A stretch of 64,000 nt of DNA from Bradyrhizobium betae (GTDB lineage: Bacteria > Pseudomonadota > Alphaproteobacteria > Rhizobiales > Xanthobacteraceae): the NCBI RefSeq assembly GCF_004123905.1, contig NZ_MZXW01000050.1, positions 310,001 to 374,000 on the forward strand, in the 5' to 3' direction. The position numbers were made by a program, and so were the translations under genes. Below, in pieces: positions 51,602 to 59,624 of this stretch (the first letter of the stretch is position 1; each line of letters opens with the position of its first letter). Under the pieces are notes generated by a model. It was not told where the DNA came from. It did no database searches and was given only the letters and a program-made list of their open reading frames with translations.

Positions 51602-52714
51602 TCAGGATTTTCCCTTCAGAAACCCGATGCGGCCGTAGAGTGCATCGCTGGCCAGCACGAAGACGAAGATGATGCCTTGCAACACCAGCACGGACGCATC
51701 GGGCAGGCCGAGGCGGCGTTGCAGCAGGCCGCCGCTGGCGCTGATGCCGCCGAGCAGGATCGCGACGGGAATGATGGCGAGCGGATTTTGCCGTGCGAGG
51801 AAGGCGACGAGGATGCCGGTGAAGCCGTAGCCCGCGGCGAGATTAGCATTTGTGCGCCCCTGGACGGCTGCGACCTCGACCATGCCGGCGAGACCTGCGG
51901 CACCGCCGGCGAGGAAGCAGATGGTGAGAATGAGTTTGCTGACGCCGAGGCCGACAATCTTTGCGGCGCGGATGTTGCCGCCGGCAACGCGCGCGGCGAA
52001 GCCGAACACGGTGTGGTAGATCAGGATATAGGCGGCGATCGCGGCGATCAGACCGAAGACGAGACCCCAATGCACGTCGGTGCCGGGAATGGAGCCGATC
52101 ATGTTGGCCGCACCGATCTCGCGCGTGGACGGCTTGTTGAGGCTCGCAGGATCGCGCATCGCGCCTTCGACGAGATGATTGAGGATTGCGAGGCCAATGT
52201 AGACGAGCAGCAGGCTCGAGATGGTTTCGTTGACGCCGCGATATTGCCGCAGCGCGCCCGACAGCATGATCCACAAGCCGCCGCCGACCACACCGGCGAT
52301 GACCATGGCGATCTGCACGATGAGCGGCGGCATACCCTGAAGCATCAGTGCGGCGCTCGTCGCCGACAGCGCGCCGATCAACAGCGCGCCTTCGCCGCCG
52401 ATGATGACCATGCCGAGTTGCGCGGGCAGCGCTGTGCAGAGCGCGGTGAGGATCAATGGCGCCGCGCGCGTCAGCGTGTTCTGCCAGGAGAACCAGGTGC
52501 CGAACGCGCCGTAGTACATGTAGAAATAGAGGTCGAGCGGGTTCTTGCCGAACATCGCGACGAAGATGCCGAACACCACGAGCGCGCCGGCGAGCGCCGC
52601 GCCCGGGATCAGGACATATTCGATCGTGCCGCCGTGGCGTTGCAGAAAGCCGGGATCAGCGGCCGGGGCAATTGTCCCGGCCGCTTCAGTGGAATCCGCG
52701 GCTTCCGTGGTCAC
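51602..52714 (-). CDS. BMP-type ABC transporter permease 2A
   Basis: A 370-residue inner-membrane permease. The first 25 residues are polar (MTTEAADSTEAAGTIAPAAD), and the core has ALCTALPAQLGMVIIGGEGALLIGALSATSAA and FGFAARVAGGNIRAAKIVGLGVSKLILTICFLAGGAAGLAGMVEV. Start and preceding binding-protein stop overlap by four bases. It corresponds to permease 1A in the other operon, but the two share only moderate similarity, so the two systems probably carry different purines. Confidence 0.9.
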   Translation of the reverse strand: MTTEAADSTEAAGTIAPAADPGFLQRHGGTIEYVLIPGAALAGALVVFGIFVAMFGKNPLDLYFYMYYGAFGTWFSWQNTLTRAAPLILTALCTALPAQLGMVIIGGEGALLIGALSATSAALMLQGMPPLIVQIAMVIAGVVGGGLWIMLSGALRQYRGVNETISSLLLVYIGLAILNHLVEGAMRDPASLNKPSTREIGAANMIGSIPGTDVHWGLVFGLIAAIAAYILIYHTVFGFAARVAGGNIRAAKIVGLGVSKLILTICFLAGGAAGLAGMVEVAAVQGRTNANLAAGYGFTGILVAFLARQNPLAIIPVAILLGGISASGGLLQRRLGLPDASVLVLQGIIFVFVLASDALYGRIGFLKGKS

Positions 52715-53823
52715 GAAGTCGCTCCGATCACGCCTTCGACGAGATAGTCCATCTTCTCGAGTTCAGGATCCTTCTGGCCGCGATCGGTGCCGGCCGGGAT
52801 GACCGTCTTGCCCTTGTTGTCGACCAGCCCGCCCTTGAAGATGGCGTAGCCTTCCGCCGACAGGAACTTTGCCTTGATGTCGTCGGCATGCTTGCGCGCT
52901 TCGGCGGAGACGGCCTCGCCATAGGGCGAGGTCTTGACGATCTCTTCCTTGAGGCCGCCGCGATAGAAGTTCGGGATGCTCTCGCCGGCGGCGATCATCT
53001 TGACGAACTTCGGATAGAGCGCTTCCCAGTTCCACTCGGCGCCGGTGAGATACGCCTTCGGCGCCAGCGGCGACTGGTTGACGTGATAGCCGCAGACAAA
53101 GGCGCCGCGGCGCGCCGCGTTCTCGACCATGGTCTTCGGACCGTCGACATGGCAGGTGAGCACGTCGACGCCCTGGTCGATCAGGCTGTTGGTGGCTTCG
53201 GCTTCCTTGACCGGCATCGACCAGTCGCCGGTGAAGATCACCTGCGTGGTAGCCTTCGGGTTGGCGAGCTTGGCGCCGAGCGCGAAGGCGTTGATGTTGC
53301 GCAGTACCTGCGGGATCGGCTTTGCCGCGACGAAGCCGACCTTGCCGCTCTTGGAGGTGTAGCCGGCGACGATGCCCGAGATGTACTGCGCTTCGTCGAT
53401 ATAGCCGAAATAGCTGCCGGCGTTCTTCGGATCCTTGTCGCTCCAGAGGCCGCCGCAGTGCTCGAAGCGGAGCTTCGGGAATTTGTTGGCCATCTTGATC
53501 ATATGCGGGTTGTAGTAACCGAACGAGGTCGGGAAGAGCAGGGAGGCGCCGTCGAGATTGATCATGGATTCGATCGTCTTCTCGACCGCATCGGTCTCCG
53601 GCACCTTCTCTTCCTCGACGACCTTGAGGCCGGGGATCTTCTTCAGTGCCGCGGCGCCCTGCGCATGCGCCTGGTTGTAGCCGTAGTCGTCGCGCGAGCC
53701 GACATAGATGAAGCCGATGGTGGTGTCGGCCGCGAAGGCCGGGCGGACGCCCGCTGCAGCGCCCAGCGTGAGAGCCGCGCCGCCTTGCAACAAATGCCGT
53801 CGTGAAATCCTGCCAAAATCCAT
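52711..53823 (-). CDS. BMP-family ABC transporter substrate-binding protein 2 (Tat-exported)
   Basis: A 370-residue periplasmic binding protein. The start at 53823 gives a twin-arginine signal (GRISRRHLLQGGAALTLGAAAGV), unlike the Sec signal of its paralogue at 41310, so it may be exported folded. Core: IGFIYVGSRDDYGYNQAHAQGAAAL, FPTSFGYYNPHMIKMANKFPKLRFEHCGG, VGFVAAKPIPQVLRNINAFALGA. It is the first gene of the operon BMP, permease, permease, biuret-hydrolase-like, ATPase, deaminase. A consensus sigma-54 element lies upstream at 53897-53912. Ligand is presumably a purine, nucleoside or ureide. Confidence 0.92.
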   Translation of the reverse strand: MDFGRISRRHLLQGGAALTLGAAAGVRPAFAADTTIGFIYVGSRDDYGYNQAHAQGAAALKKIPGLKVVEEEKVPETDAVEKTIESMINLDGASLLFPTSFGYYNPHMIKMANKFPKLRFEHCGGLWSDKDPKNAGSYFGYIDEAQYISGIVAGYTSKSGKVGFVAAKPIPQVLRNINAFALGAKLANPKATTQVIFTGDWSMPVKEAEATNSLIDQGVDVLTCHVDGPKTMVENAARRGAFVCGYHVNQSPLAPKAYLTGAEWNWEALYPKFVKMIAAGESIPNFYRGGLKEEIVKTSPYGEAVSAEARKHADDIKAKFLSAEGYAIFKGGLVDNKGKTVIPAGTDRGQKDPELEKMDYLVEGVIGATS

Positions 53824-53896
53824 TGGTTGCTCCCTTGGCGGATGCACCGCCTTGATCTCGCGGCTGCGCCGGTCTGGCGGAGCCAGGATAAGATGT

Positions 53897-53912
53897 CGCA
53901 AGCATCGTGCCA
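53897..53912 (-). promoter_or_regulatory. Consensus sigma-54 promoter of ABC operon 2
   Basis: Read on the minus strand, TGGCACGATGCTTGCG is a full match to TGGCAC-N5-TTGC with GG-N10-GC spacing. Predicted start near 53886, about 63 bp before the binding-protein ATG. Confidence 0.78.
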
Positions 53913-54155
53913 GAGGCCATGAAGCATGCATATGGATTTAAGTATTTGAAGTGTATGGAGTATTTTTCACGAATGATTCCTGGCGAGGAAATTGGCAGAT
54001 TAATTCATGGGCAGTATTTTATGATTGTATGCAGACGAGTTAAGCAGTCTTAACCGGCTCTGGCATGTGTACGACGGGCGCCGGACGGTCTGCCGCCAAG
54101 GCGCATTCATGCTAACCACGCGCTGGTTGGGACGGCGCCGGCGGCATGATTTTGC

Positions 54156-54171
54156 TGGCACCGAACTTGTA
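54156..54171 (+). promoter_or_regulatory. Candidate sigma-54 promoter of allC
   Basis: TGGCACCGAACTTGTA has a perfect -24 half (TGGCAC) and correct spacing, but GT instead of the usually invariant GC at -12. A transcript from it would start near 54183, downstream of the first possible ATG (54146), so it would favour the start at 54230. Confidence 0.4.
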
Positions 54172-54229
54172 TCGATTGTCGCCAGGGCTGCAGCCGCTGT
54201 GGTTCCTAGAAGATGGAAAGCTCGCCGAG

Positions 54230-55492
54230 ATGGGTGCTGGTAACGCCGTTCACGATGCATCACTCGGCAAGGAGATCGTTCGGCGCATCAACGAGCTCGG
54301 TGCGATCTCGGAAGACCCCGAAAAGCTCACCCGCATCTATCTCAGCAAGGAGCTGCGGACCGCTGCGGAGCTCATCCTGGGCTGGATGCGCGAGGCCGGC
54401 ATGAGCGCGCATCTCGACGCGGTCGGCAATGTCTGCGGTCGCTACGAAGGCGAACGGCCGGGTGCAGCCTGCCTGATGCTGGGCTCGCACTACGACACCG
54501 TGCGCGACGCCGGCAAATGGGACGGGCCGCTCGGCGTGATCACGGCGATCTCCTGCGTCGCCGATCTCAATCGCCGGGGCAAGCGCCTTCCCTTTGCCGT
54601 CGAAGTCATCGGCTTTGCCGACGAGGAGGGGGTGCGTTTCGCGTCCACACTGCTCGGCAGCCGAGCGGTGGCCGGCACCTTCGACGAGAGCGTCCTGAAC
54701 ACGCGCGATCGTGACGGCGTGTCGATGCGCGATGCGCTCGTGACGTTTGGCCTCGACCCCGATCACATCGGTGCGGCCGCGCGGGCCCGCCGCGAGCTGC
54801 TCGCCTATCTCGAATTGCACATCGAGCAAGGACCGGTGCTGGAAGCCGCGAGCCTGCCCGTCGGCGTCGTCACTGCGATTGCCGGCGCAACGCGGCTTGC
54901 CGCGCGGCTGACCGGCATGGCCGGTCACGCCGGCACCGTGCCGATGGCGCTACGTCGCGATGCGCTGACAGGCGCCGCCGAATGCATCGGCGCGATCGAG
55001 CAGTTTTGCCGCACCGACGAAAGCGGGCTGGTCGGTACCGTCGGCTATATCCAGGCGCGGCCCGGCGCGACCAATGTCATTCCCGGCGAGGTGTCGTTCA
55101 CCATCGACATGCGCGCGCCGACCGACATGCACCGCAAGCGTGCGGTGGCTGATATCGTCCGCCAGATCGAAGCGATTGCAAAGCGCCGGCAGCTGTCCCT
55201 TCAGCTCGACGTCACCCATGAGAACCGCACCGCGCCATGCGCGCCCTGGCTAAAGGAGCAGATCGCGCAGGCGATCGCCGCCGAAGGCTTTGCCGCCTTC
55301 GAGCTGCCGAGCGGGGCAGGACACGACGGCATGGCCATGATCGACATCGCCGATGTCGGCATGATCTTCGTTCGCTGCCGCGGCGGCATCAGTCATCATC
55401 CGGACGAGCATGTCGAGCTTGCGGACGCCGATGCCGGCGCACGGGTGCTGCTGCGGGTGGTCGAGAATTTCAGGCCGCGGGAGGACCGCTGA
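54230..55492 (+). CDS. allC: Allantoate amidohydrolase
   Basis: A 420-residue M20-type metallohydrolase that splits allantoate to ureidoglycine, CO2 and ammonia. Metal and substrate motifs: LGSHYDTVRDAGKWDGPLGV, FADEEGVRFASTLLGSRA, LELHIEQGPVLEA, GMAGHAGTVPM, ARPGATNVIPGEVSFTIDMR, SGAGHDGMAM, and GGISHHPDEHV at the C-terminal His. The frame is open from an ATG at 54146, but Met29 (54230) gives the normal family length, has GGAAAG nearby and lies downstream of a sigma-54-like element. It completes the allantoin route begun by PuuE. Confidence 0.9.
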   Translation: MGAGNAVHDASLGKEIVRRINELGAISEDPEKLTRIYLSKELRTAAELILGWMREAGMSAHLDAVGNVCGRYEGERPGAACLMLGSHYDTVRDAGKWDGPLGVITAISCVADLNRRGKRLPFAVEVIGFADEEGVRFASTLLGSRAVAGTFDESVLNTRDRDGVSMRDALVTFGLDPDHIGAAARARRELLAYLELHIEQGPVLEAASLPVGVVTAIAGATRLAARLTGMAGHAGTVPMALRRDALTGAAECIGAIEQFCRTDESGLVGTVGYIQARPGATNVIPGEVSFTIDMRAPTDMHRKRAVADIVRQIEAIAKRRQLSLQLDVTHENRTAPCAPWLKEQIAQAIAAEGFAAFELPSGAGHDGMAMIDIADVGMIFVRCRGGISHHPDEHVELADADAGARVLLRVVENFRPREDR

Positions 55493-55585
55493 CCGGCTGG
55501 AGCCCGCAAGTCACCGGGTAGAGACACGAATCAGACACGTGTAAAACGGTGACCGCCACCACGTGACATCAACCGATTGACGCAT

Positions 55586-56959
55586 ATGAACAGCGACATC
55601 TCTTTTTCATCGCATCGCGAGAACCGCTTTTACCAGGGCGCGGCTGCGACGTTTGTCGCCAACGCCCTTCAGGCGGTCAATTTTCTCGGTGACCGGTTCA
55701 CGAGGAAGTCGCCTCATTCGCTGTCGGCGATCGAGGACCTTTACCGGCACTCGATGGACAGCGCCTTTTCGGTGACCGAGGCCTTCCTCGTCACGGGGGC
55801 GCCGCACGCCTCCGCCTACTATCCGCGCGATTTCGCCTGGTTCTATCCTGACGTGCTCGATCCCGAGACCATCATGGATGGGCAGGATGCGGTGCGCCGG
55901 GTGCATCTGCTCGAGAAAAGCGTCCGTCTCTTGCTGGAGGCGGTTCGCGCCGACGTCGTCACGACAACCATCGTCCCGGCGGGGCGCCGCCGGTATCTCG
56001 GCGTGAACTATTTCTCGCGGCCCTCGGATACGCTGCTCGGTATTCTCGCCGGTCTCCAGCAGATGCTCTCCGCCGAGGAGAGGGTGTCATCCCATCTGGC
56101 GATGTCGCAATGTGCGCATGCCGGCCGCCTGTTGCTGGCCGAATATGGTGTAGACCTGAAGCGCGCGATCCTCCGGCTCGCGAGCGAGCTGGAGCCGTTC
56201 GAAGACGGCGGTAACAGGTACTTGCTTTGCGACGCCCGCGCGCCGCGTTCCGCGGCGACCGATACTCGTGCCGAGCGCAGGCGTTTCGTCACCAACGCCT
56301 GCGTGTACACAACGTTCGTATGGGGTGTGCAGCTCGGAATCGTCGACGAGAACGAGCTGAAGCGGCTGCTCGGGCGCGACCTTGCACAATACAAGCAGGA
56401 CCTGCTCCGTCTGTTTGGCAAGGACGGCTATATCGCGCATTCGCTGGATGGCCCGGCGGGCTCGCCGGTGTCATCGGTCGCGCTGGATTTCGTCAGCGTG
56501 CATCGCGGTTTCTGGGACATGAACGATGCCAGCGAGCGCGCGCTGTTTGCGGCCACGACGGATCTGGTCATTGCCGAGCCGCGCTTCCGCATCCCCAGCA
56601 CGTTCCACTTCCTCGTGTCCGCGGATAATCCGCGGAACAAGATGATCCACAAGATCGCGGCGCCCGCCTATCAGGGGCGTTCCTCCTGGCCGACATTCAA
56701 CGTCGAGTTCGCGGATCGCATGCTGGACTACGATGAAGCCTCGGGGAGCGATACCTACCGGGCTTGCGCGCAGGGGATATTGAAGGACATCCGGACCGCG
56801 ACCGAGGTCCACGGCGGATACCAGGAGCTGATCTCGGAACACGGTCTGAAATATCGCACCTGGGCTTATAAGGGCGCGGTGGCGCATTCCTGGTTTCCGC
56901 GTTTCCTGTCGGTCTGGAGGAGGGCGTACGGAACGCCGCTCCTCCAGTGGAATGACTGA
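55586..56959 (+). CDS. Unrecognised 457-aa protein, possibly six-hairpin glycosidase-like
   Basis: Not recognised with certainty. A soluble protein without signal peptide or membrane helix. Start: ATG 55586 (MNSDISFSSHRENR); a TTG at 55577 is in frame. Repeated aromatic/charged segments (SAYYPRDFAWFYPDVLDPET, LGVNYFSRPSDTLLGILAGLQQML, ALDFVSVHRGFWDMNDASERALF, GGYQELISEHGLKYRTWAYKGAVAHSWFPRF) look like an alpha/alpha-toroid such as family GH15/63/100 enzymes, but no catalytic pair is certain. It lies between allC and a DctA-like carrier within the purine island. Role unknown; sequence is consistently in frame with normal codon bias. Confidence 0.6.
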   Translation: MNSDISFSSHRENRFYQGAAATFVANALQAVNFLGDRFTRKSPHSLSAIEDLYRHSMDSAFSVTEAFLVTGAPHASAYYPRDFAWFYPDVLDPETIMDGQDAVRRVHLLEKSVRLLLEAVRADVVTTTIVPAGRRRYLGVNYFSRPSDTLLGILAGLQQMLSAEERVSSHLAMSQCAHAGRLLLAEYGVDLKRAILRLASELEPFEDGGNRYLLCDARAPRSAATDTRAERRRFVTNACVYTTFVWGVQLGIVDENELKRLLGRDLAQYKQDLLRLFGKDGYIAHSLDGPAGSPVSSVALDFVSVHRGFWDMNDASERALFAATTDLVIAEPRFRIPSTFHFLVSADNPRNKMIHKIAAPAYQGRSSWPTFNVEFADRMLDYDEASGSDTYRACAQGILKDIRTATEVHGGYQELISEHGLKYRTWAYKGAVAHSWFPRFLSVWRRAYGTPLLQWND

Positions 56960-56967
56960 TCGGCGCG

Positions 56968-58287
56968 CTATCCCGCCGTCACGTCCACCAGTTCGCCGCC
57001 TTCGAGAACCTTGGCCGCCTTGGCGCGATCGAGGTCGCCTTCCCAGGCAGCCACGACCACGGTGGCGACGCAGTTGCCGGTGAGGTTGCCGACCGCGCGG
57101 GCCATGCCGATGAACCAATCGACCGACAGCACCAGCACGAGGCCGATCGCGGGAATGCTCGGCACCGCGTTCAGCGTCGCCGCCAGGATCACGATCGCCG
57201 AGCCAGGCACGCCGTGCGCGCCTTTCGACGTGATCAGGGAGACGCCGAGCACCAGAAGCAGATCGCCAAAGGACAGCGGCGTGTTGGTCGCCTGCGCGAT
57301 GAAGACGACGGCAAGCGTGAGGTAGATCGAGAAGGCGTCGAGGTTGAAGGAATATCCGGTCGGAATCACGAGGCCGACCACGGAATCCTTCACGCCCATC
57401 CGCTCGAGCTTCTTCATGATCTGCGGCAGCACCGCGTCGGACGAGGCGGTCGCGAGCACGATAGTGAGCTCCTCGCGCAGGTAGGCGAGGAATTTGAGGA
57501 TGTTGATGCCGGCGAGCGCCATGACGCTGCCGAGCACGCCCAGCACAAAGATGCCGACCGAGACGTAGAACAGCATCACCAGTGACACGAGCTGCTTCAG
57601 CGAACCGACGCCGTATTTGCCGACGGTGTAGGCGACCGCGCCAAGCACGCCAAGTGGAGCAATCCGAACAATAAGCCCCATGACACGGAACAGCACAGTG
57701 GAGGCGGCGTCGATGATGGAGGTGACGAGCTGGCCCTTCTCTCCGCCGACGAGTGCAAGACCGACGCCGAACAGCACGGCAAAGAACAGCACCTGGAGCA
57801 CGTCGTTGCGCGACAGTGCGTCGAAGGAGGTGGTCGGGATCACGTTCATCAGGAACGCGCCGATGCCGCCGCCTGACAGCTTGTGTGCGTTGTCGGCATA
57901 GGTGTTGAGCGCCTTGGCGTCCAACGTCGCGGGATCGATGTTCATGCCGTGGCCTGGGCCGAACAGGTAGGCGAGCAGCAGGCCGACGACGAGGGCGACG
58001 GTGGTCATCACCTCGAAATAGAGCAGCGCCTTGACGCCGACCCGGCCGACCTTCTTGAGGTCACCGGCGCCGGCAATGCCGTGGACGACGACACAGAACA
58101 CGATCGGGGCCACGATCATCGAGATCAGCTTCAGGAAGGCGTCGCTGAGGATCTTGAGGCTGACGGCGAAGTCCGGGACGGCCATGCCGAGGATGATGCC
58201 GAGCACGAGCGCGGCCAGGACCTGGACGAACAGCGAGGTGTAAAGCGGCTTGGGCTCGGCGGCCGGGGCCGCGGCAATGGTCGACAT
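56968..58287 (-). CDS. dctA: C4-dicarboxylate transporter DctA-type (DAACS family)
   Basis: A 439-residue inner-membrane sodium- or proton-coupled symporter. The family motifs are complete: ASSDAVLPQIMKKLERMGV, the substrate loop PTGYSFNLDAFSIYLTLAVVFIAQATNTPLS, TSKGAHGVPGSAIVILAATL and GLVLVLSVDWFIGMARAVGNLTGN, with the Asp of helix 8 present. It imports succinate, fumarate and malate, the main carbon fed to bacteroids. A perfect sigma-54 element precedes it (58330), as known for rhizobial dctA. The DctB/DctD regulators are not in the window, so it may be a paralogue of the symbiotic copy. The start at 58287 (MSTIAAAPAAEPKPL) follows GGGGGAG. Confidence 0.92.
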   Translation of the reverse strand: MSTIAAAPAAEPKPLYTSLFVQVLAALVLGIILGMAVPDFAVSLKILSDAFLKLISMIVAPIVFCVVVHGIAGAGDLKKVGRVGVKALLYFEVMTTVALVVGLLLAYLFGPGHGMNIDPATLDAKALNTYADNAHKLSGGGIGAFLMNVIPTTSFDALSRNDVLQVLFFAVLFGVGLALVGGEKGQLVTSIIDAASTVLFRVMGLIVRIAPLGVLGAVAYTVGKYGVGSLKQLVSLVMLFYVSVGIFVLGVLGSVMALAGINILKFLAYLREELTIVLATASSDAVLPQIMKKLERMGVKDSVVGLVIPTGYSFNLDAFSIYLTLAVVFIAQATNTPLSFGDLLLVLGVSLITSKGAHGVPGSAIVILAATLNAVPSIPAIGLVLVLSVDWFIGMARAVGNLTGNCVATVVVAAWEGDLDRAKAAKVLEGGELVDVTAG

Positions 58288-58329
58288 GGTGAACTCCCCC
58301 GATTTGACGCGTCTTGGACGTCAAAAAGG

Positions 58330-58345
58330 AGCAACTCCTGTGCCA
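58330..58345 (-). promoter_or_regulatory. Consensus sigma-54 promoter of dctA
   Basis: On the minus strand TGGCACAGGAGTTGCT is a full match to TGGCAC-N5-TTGC with correct spacing. Predicted start near 58320, about 33 bp before the ATG. Sigma-54 dependence of dctA is established in rhizobia. Confidence 0.85.
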
Positions 58346-58373
58346 GATTGTCGCGTTTTCCTCTGGAAACGGC

Positions 58374-59387
58374 CTATTCCGCCGCCTTCGCCGTCCGGCC
58401 GAACATCCGCGTCGGCGCCGGGAAGCCGCAGGAGCTGCCGTCGGTTACCTTGACCTGGTCTTCCCACGGCAGGCGATAGGTTCCCGCAACCATGTCCTGC
58501 ATGAACGTGTAGGGGCAGTCCATCGCGCCGCCCTTCACCGCGACATAGCCGCGGTGCCAGAGCTGGTAGATGTTGTTCTCGACGCCCCAATTGATGCGGG
58601 CTTCGCGCACGAGGTCCGGCCGGACCTCGGCCGTGATGATCTCGTCGGCGCGGCCAGTGGTGCCGTGCGCCAGCACGGTGCCGTCGAAATTGACGATCAT
58701 GCCTTCGCCCATGGAATCGAACGAGCCGTCCGAGCCGCACATGCAGACATTCGCGGTGACCATCAGGTTCTGGAACGAATTGGCCTGGTTGGTGAAGCGC
58801 CAGGCGTCGCGGATCGGCGCGGTGTAGCCGGCGGTGCGGATCATGATCTCCGCGCCCTTGTAGGCGCATTCCCGCGCCATCTCCGGGAACATGCCGTCAT
58901 GGCAGATGATCAGCGCGATCTTCGCACTGTTCGGCCCCTCGATCACGGGAATGCCGACATCGCCCGGCTCCCACGGTTCGACCGGAATCCAGGGATGGAG
59001 TTTGCGGTAGTAGAGCTTGATCTCGCCGTGGTCGTCGATGATCAGGCCGGAATTGTAGGGATTGCCGTGCGGGTTGAACTCCATGATGGAGAAGCAGCCC
59101 CAGATCCTGTTGTCGACACAGGCCTTCTTGAAGGCCGCGACCTCGGGCCCGTCGAGCCGGCACATGATCTCGGGATTGGTATCCATCGAGAGGCCGTGCA
59201 GCGAGTATTCGGGGAACACCACCAGATCCATGGTGGAGAGATTGCGGCGGGCCTTGCCGACCATCCAGACGATACGCTCGGTCTGCCGGGCCAGATCGGC
59301 CCGCGTCACGACATTCGGCAGTTGCAGCTGCACGAGCCCGATGACAACGCCGTTGGGAGATTTGTTCAGCCCGCCAAGCCCGTTCAT
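58374..59387 (-). CDS. amiF: Formamidase
   Basis: A 337-residue nitrilase-superfamily amidase, converting formamide to formate and ammonia. The catalytic triad is Glu60 (VFPEYSLHG), Lys129 (LYYRKLHPWIPVEPW) and Cys162 (LIICHDGMFPE). Further AmiF-type marks are GCFSIMEFNPHGNPYNSGLI, the SFDSMGEG loop, VENNIYQLWHRGYVAVKGG and PWEDQVKVTDGSSCGFP, closely following Helicobacter AmiF. The start at 59387 has GGGAG upstream; the longer frame does not. Formamide can arise in purine, histidine or cyanide breakdown, so it would add ammonia here. It is divergent from the TetR gene. Confidence 0.94.
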   Translation of the reverse strand: MNGLGGLNKSPNGVVIGLVQLQLPNVVTRADLARQTERIVWMVGKARRNLSTMDLVVFPEYSLHGLSMDTNPEIMCRLDGPEVAAFKKACVDNRIWGCFSIMEFNPHGNPYNSGLIIDDHGEIKLYYRKLHPWIPVEPWEPGDVGIPVIEGPNSAKIALIICHDGMFPEMARECAYKGAEIMIRTAGYTAPIRDAWRFTNQANSFQNLMVTANVCMCGSDGSFDSMGEGMIVNFDGTVLAHGTTGRADEIITAEVRPDLVREARINWGVENNIYQLWHRGYVAVKGGAMDCPYTFMQDMVAGTYRLPWEDQVKVTDGSSCGFPAPTRMFGRTAKAAE

Positions 59388-59606
59388 GATCAGCTCCCTT
59401 GTTCGGCTTCCTTGCCGTCCGCGCGGCGCCATTGCGCGCAGTTTCCGGAAGAGCAAATCCGATTTTGACGGCGCGCAAAAGTCCATTTTTCAGGCGGCAG
59501 GCGAAAGTCGCGCGCGTGAGGATCGTAGCGCTCCCCGGAGGAGGCCGACGCACATTGTTGCGGCGCGCCGTGCCTCAAGTCTCGGCTTGACCCTCCAATC
59601 CGCCTA

Positions 59607-59624
59607 ATGTCAGACTTATGACAT
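59607..59624. promoter_or_regulatory. Palindrome overlapping the TetR start codon, candidate operator
   Basis: ATGTCA (59607-59612), spacer GACTTA, TGACAT (59619-59624): a perfect 6+6 palindrome that runs into the ATG at 59623. TetR repressors often bind such inverted repeats in their own promoters. It would also lie within reach of the divergent formamidase promoter. Confidence 0.55.

Larger units (their letters stand above)
53824..54229. other. Divergent promoter region between ABC operon 2 and allC
   Basis: About 400 bp, AT-rich at 53935-54050, between two divergent units. It holds two candidate sigma-54 promoters (53897-53912 minus, 54156-54171 plus). GCATGC and TTAAGCAGTCTTAA (54037-54050) palindromes are present but I cannot assign them. 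No gene is convincing. Confidence 0.5.
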
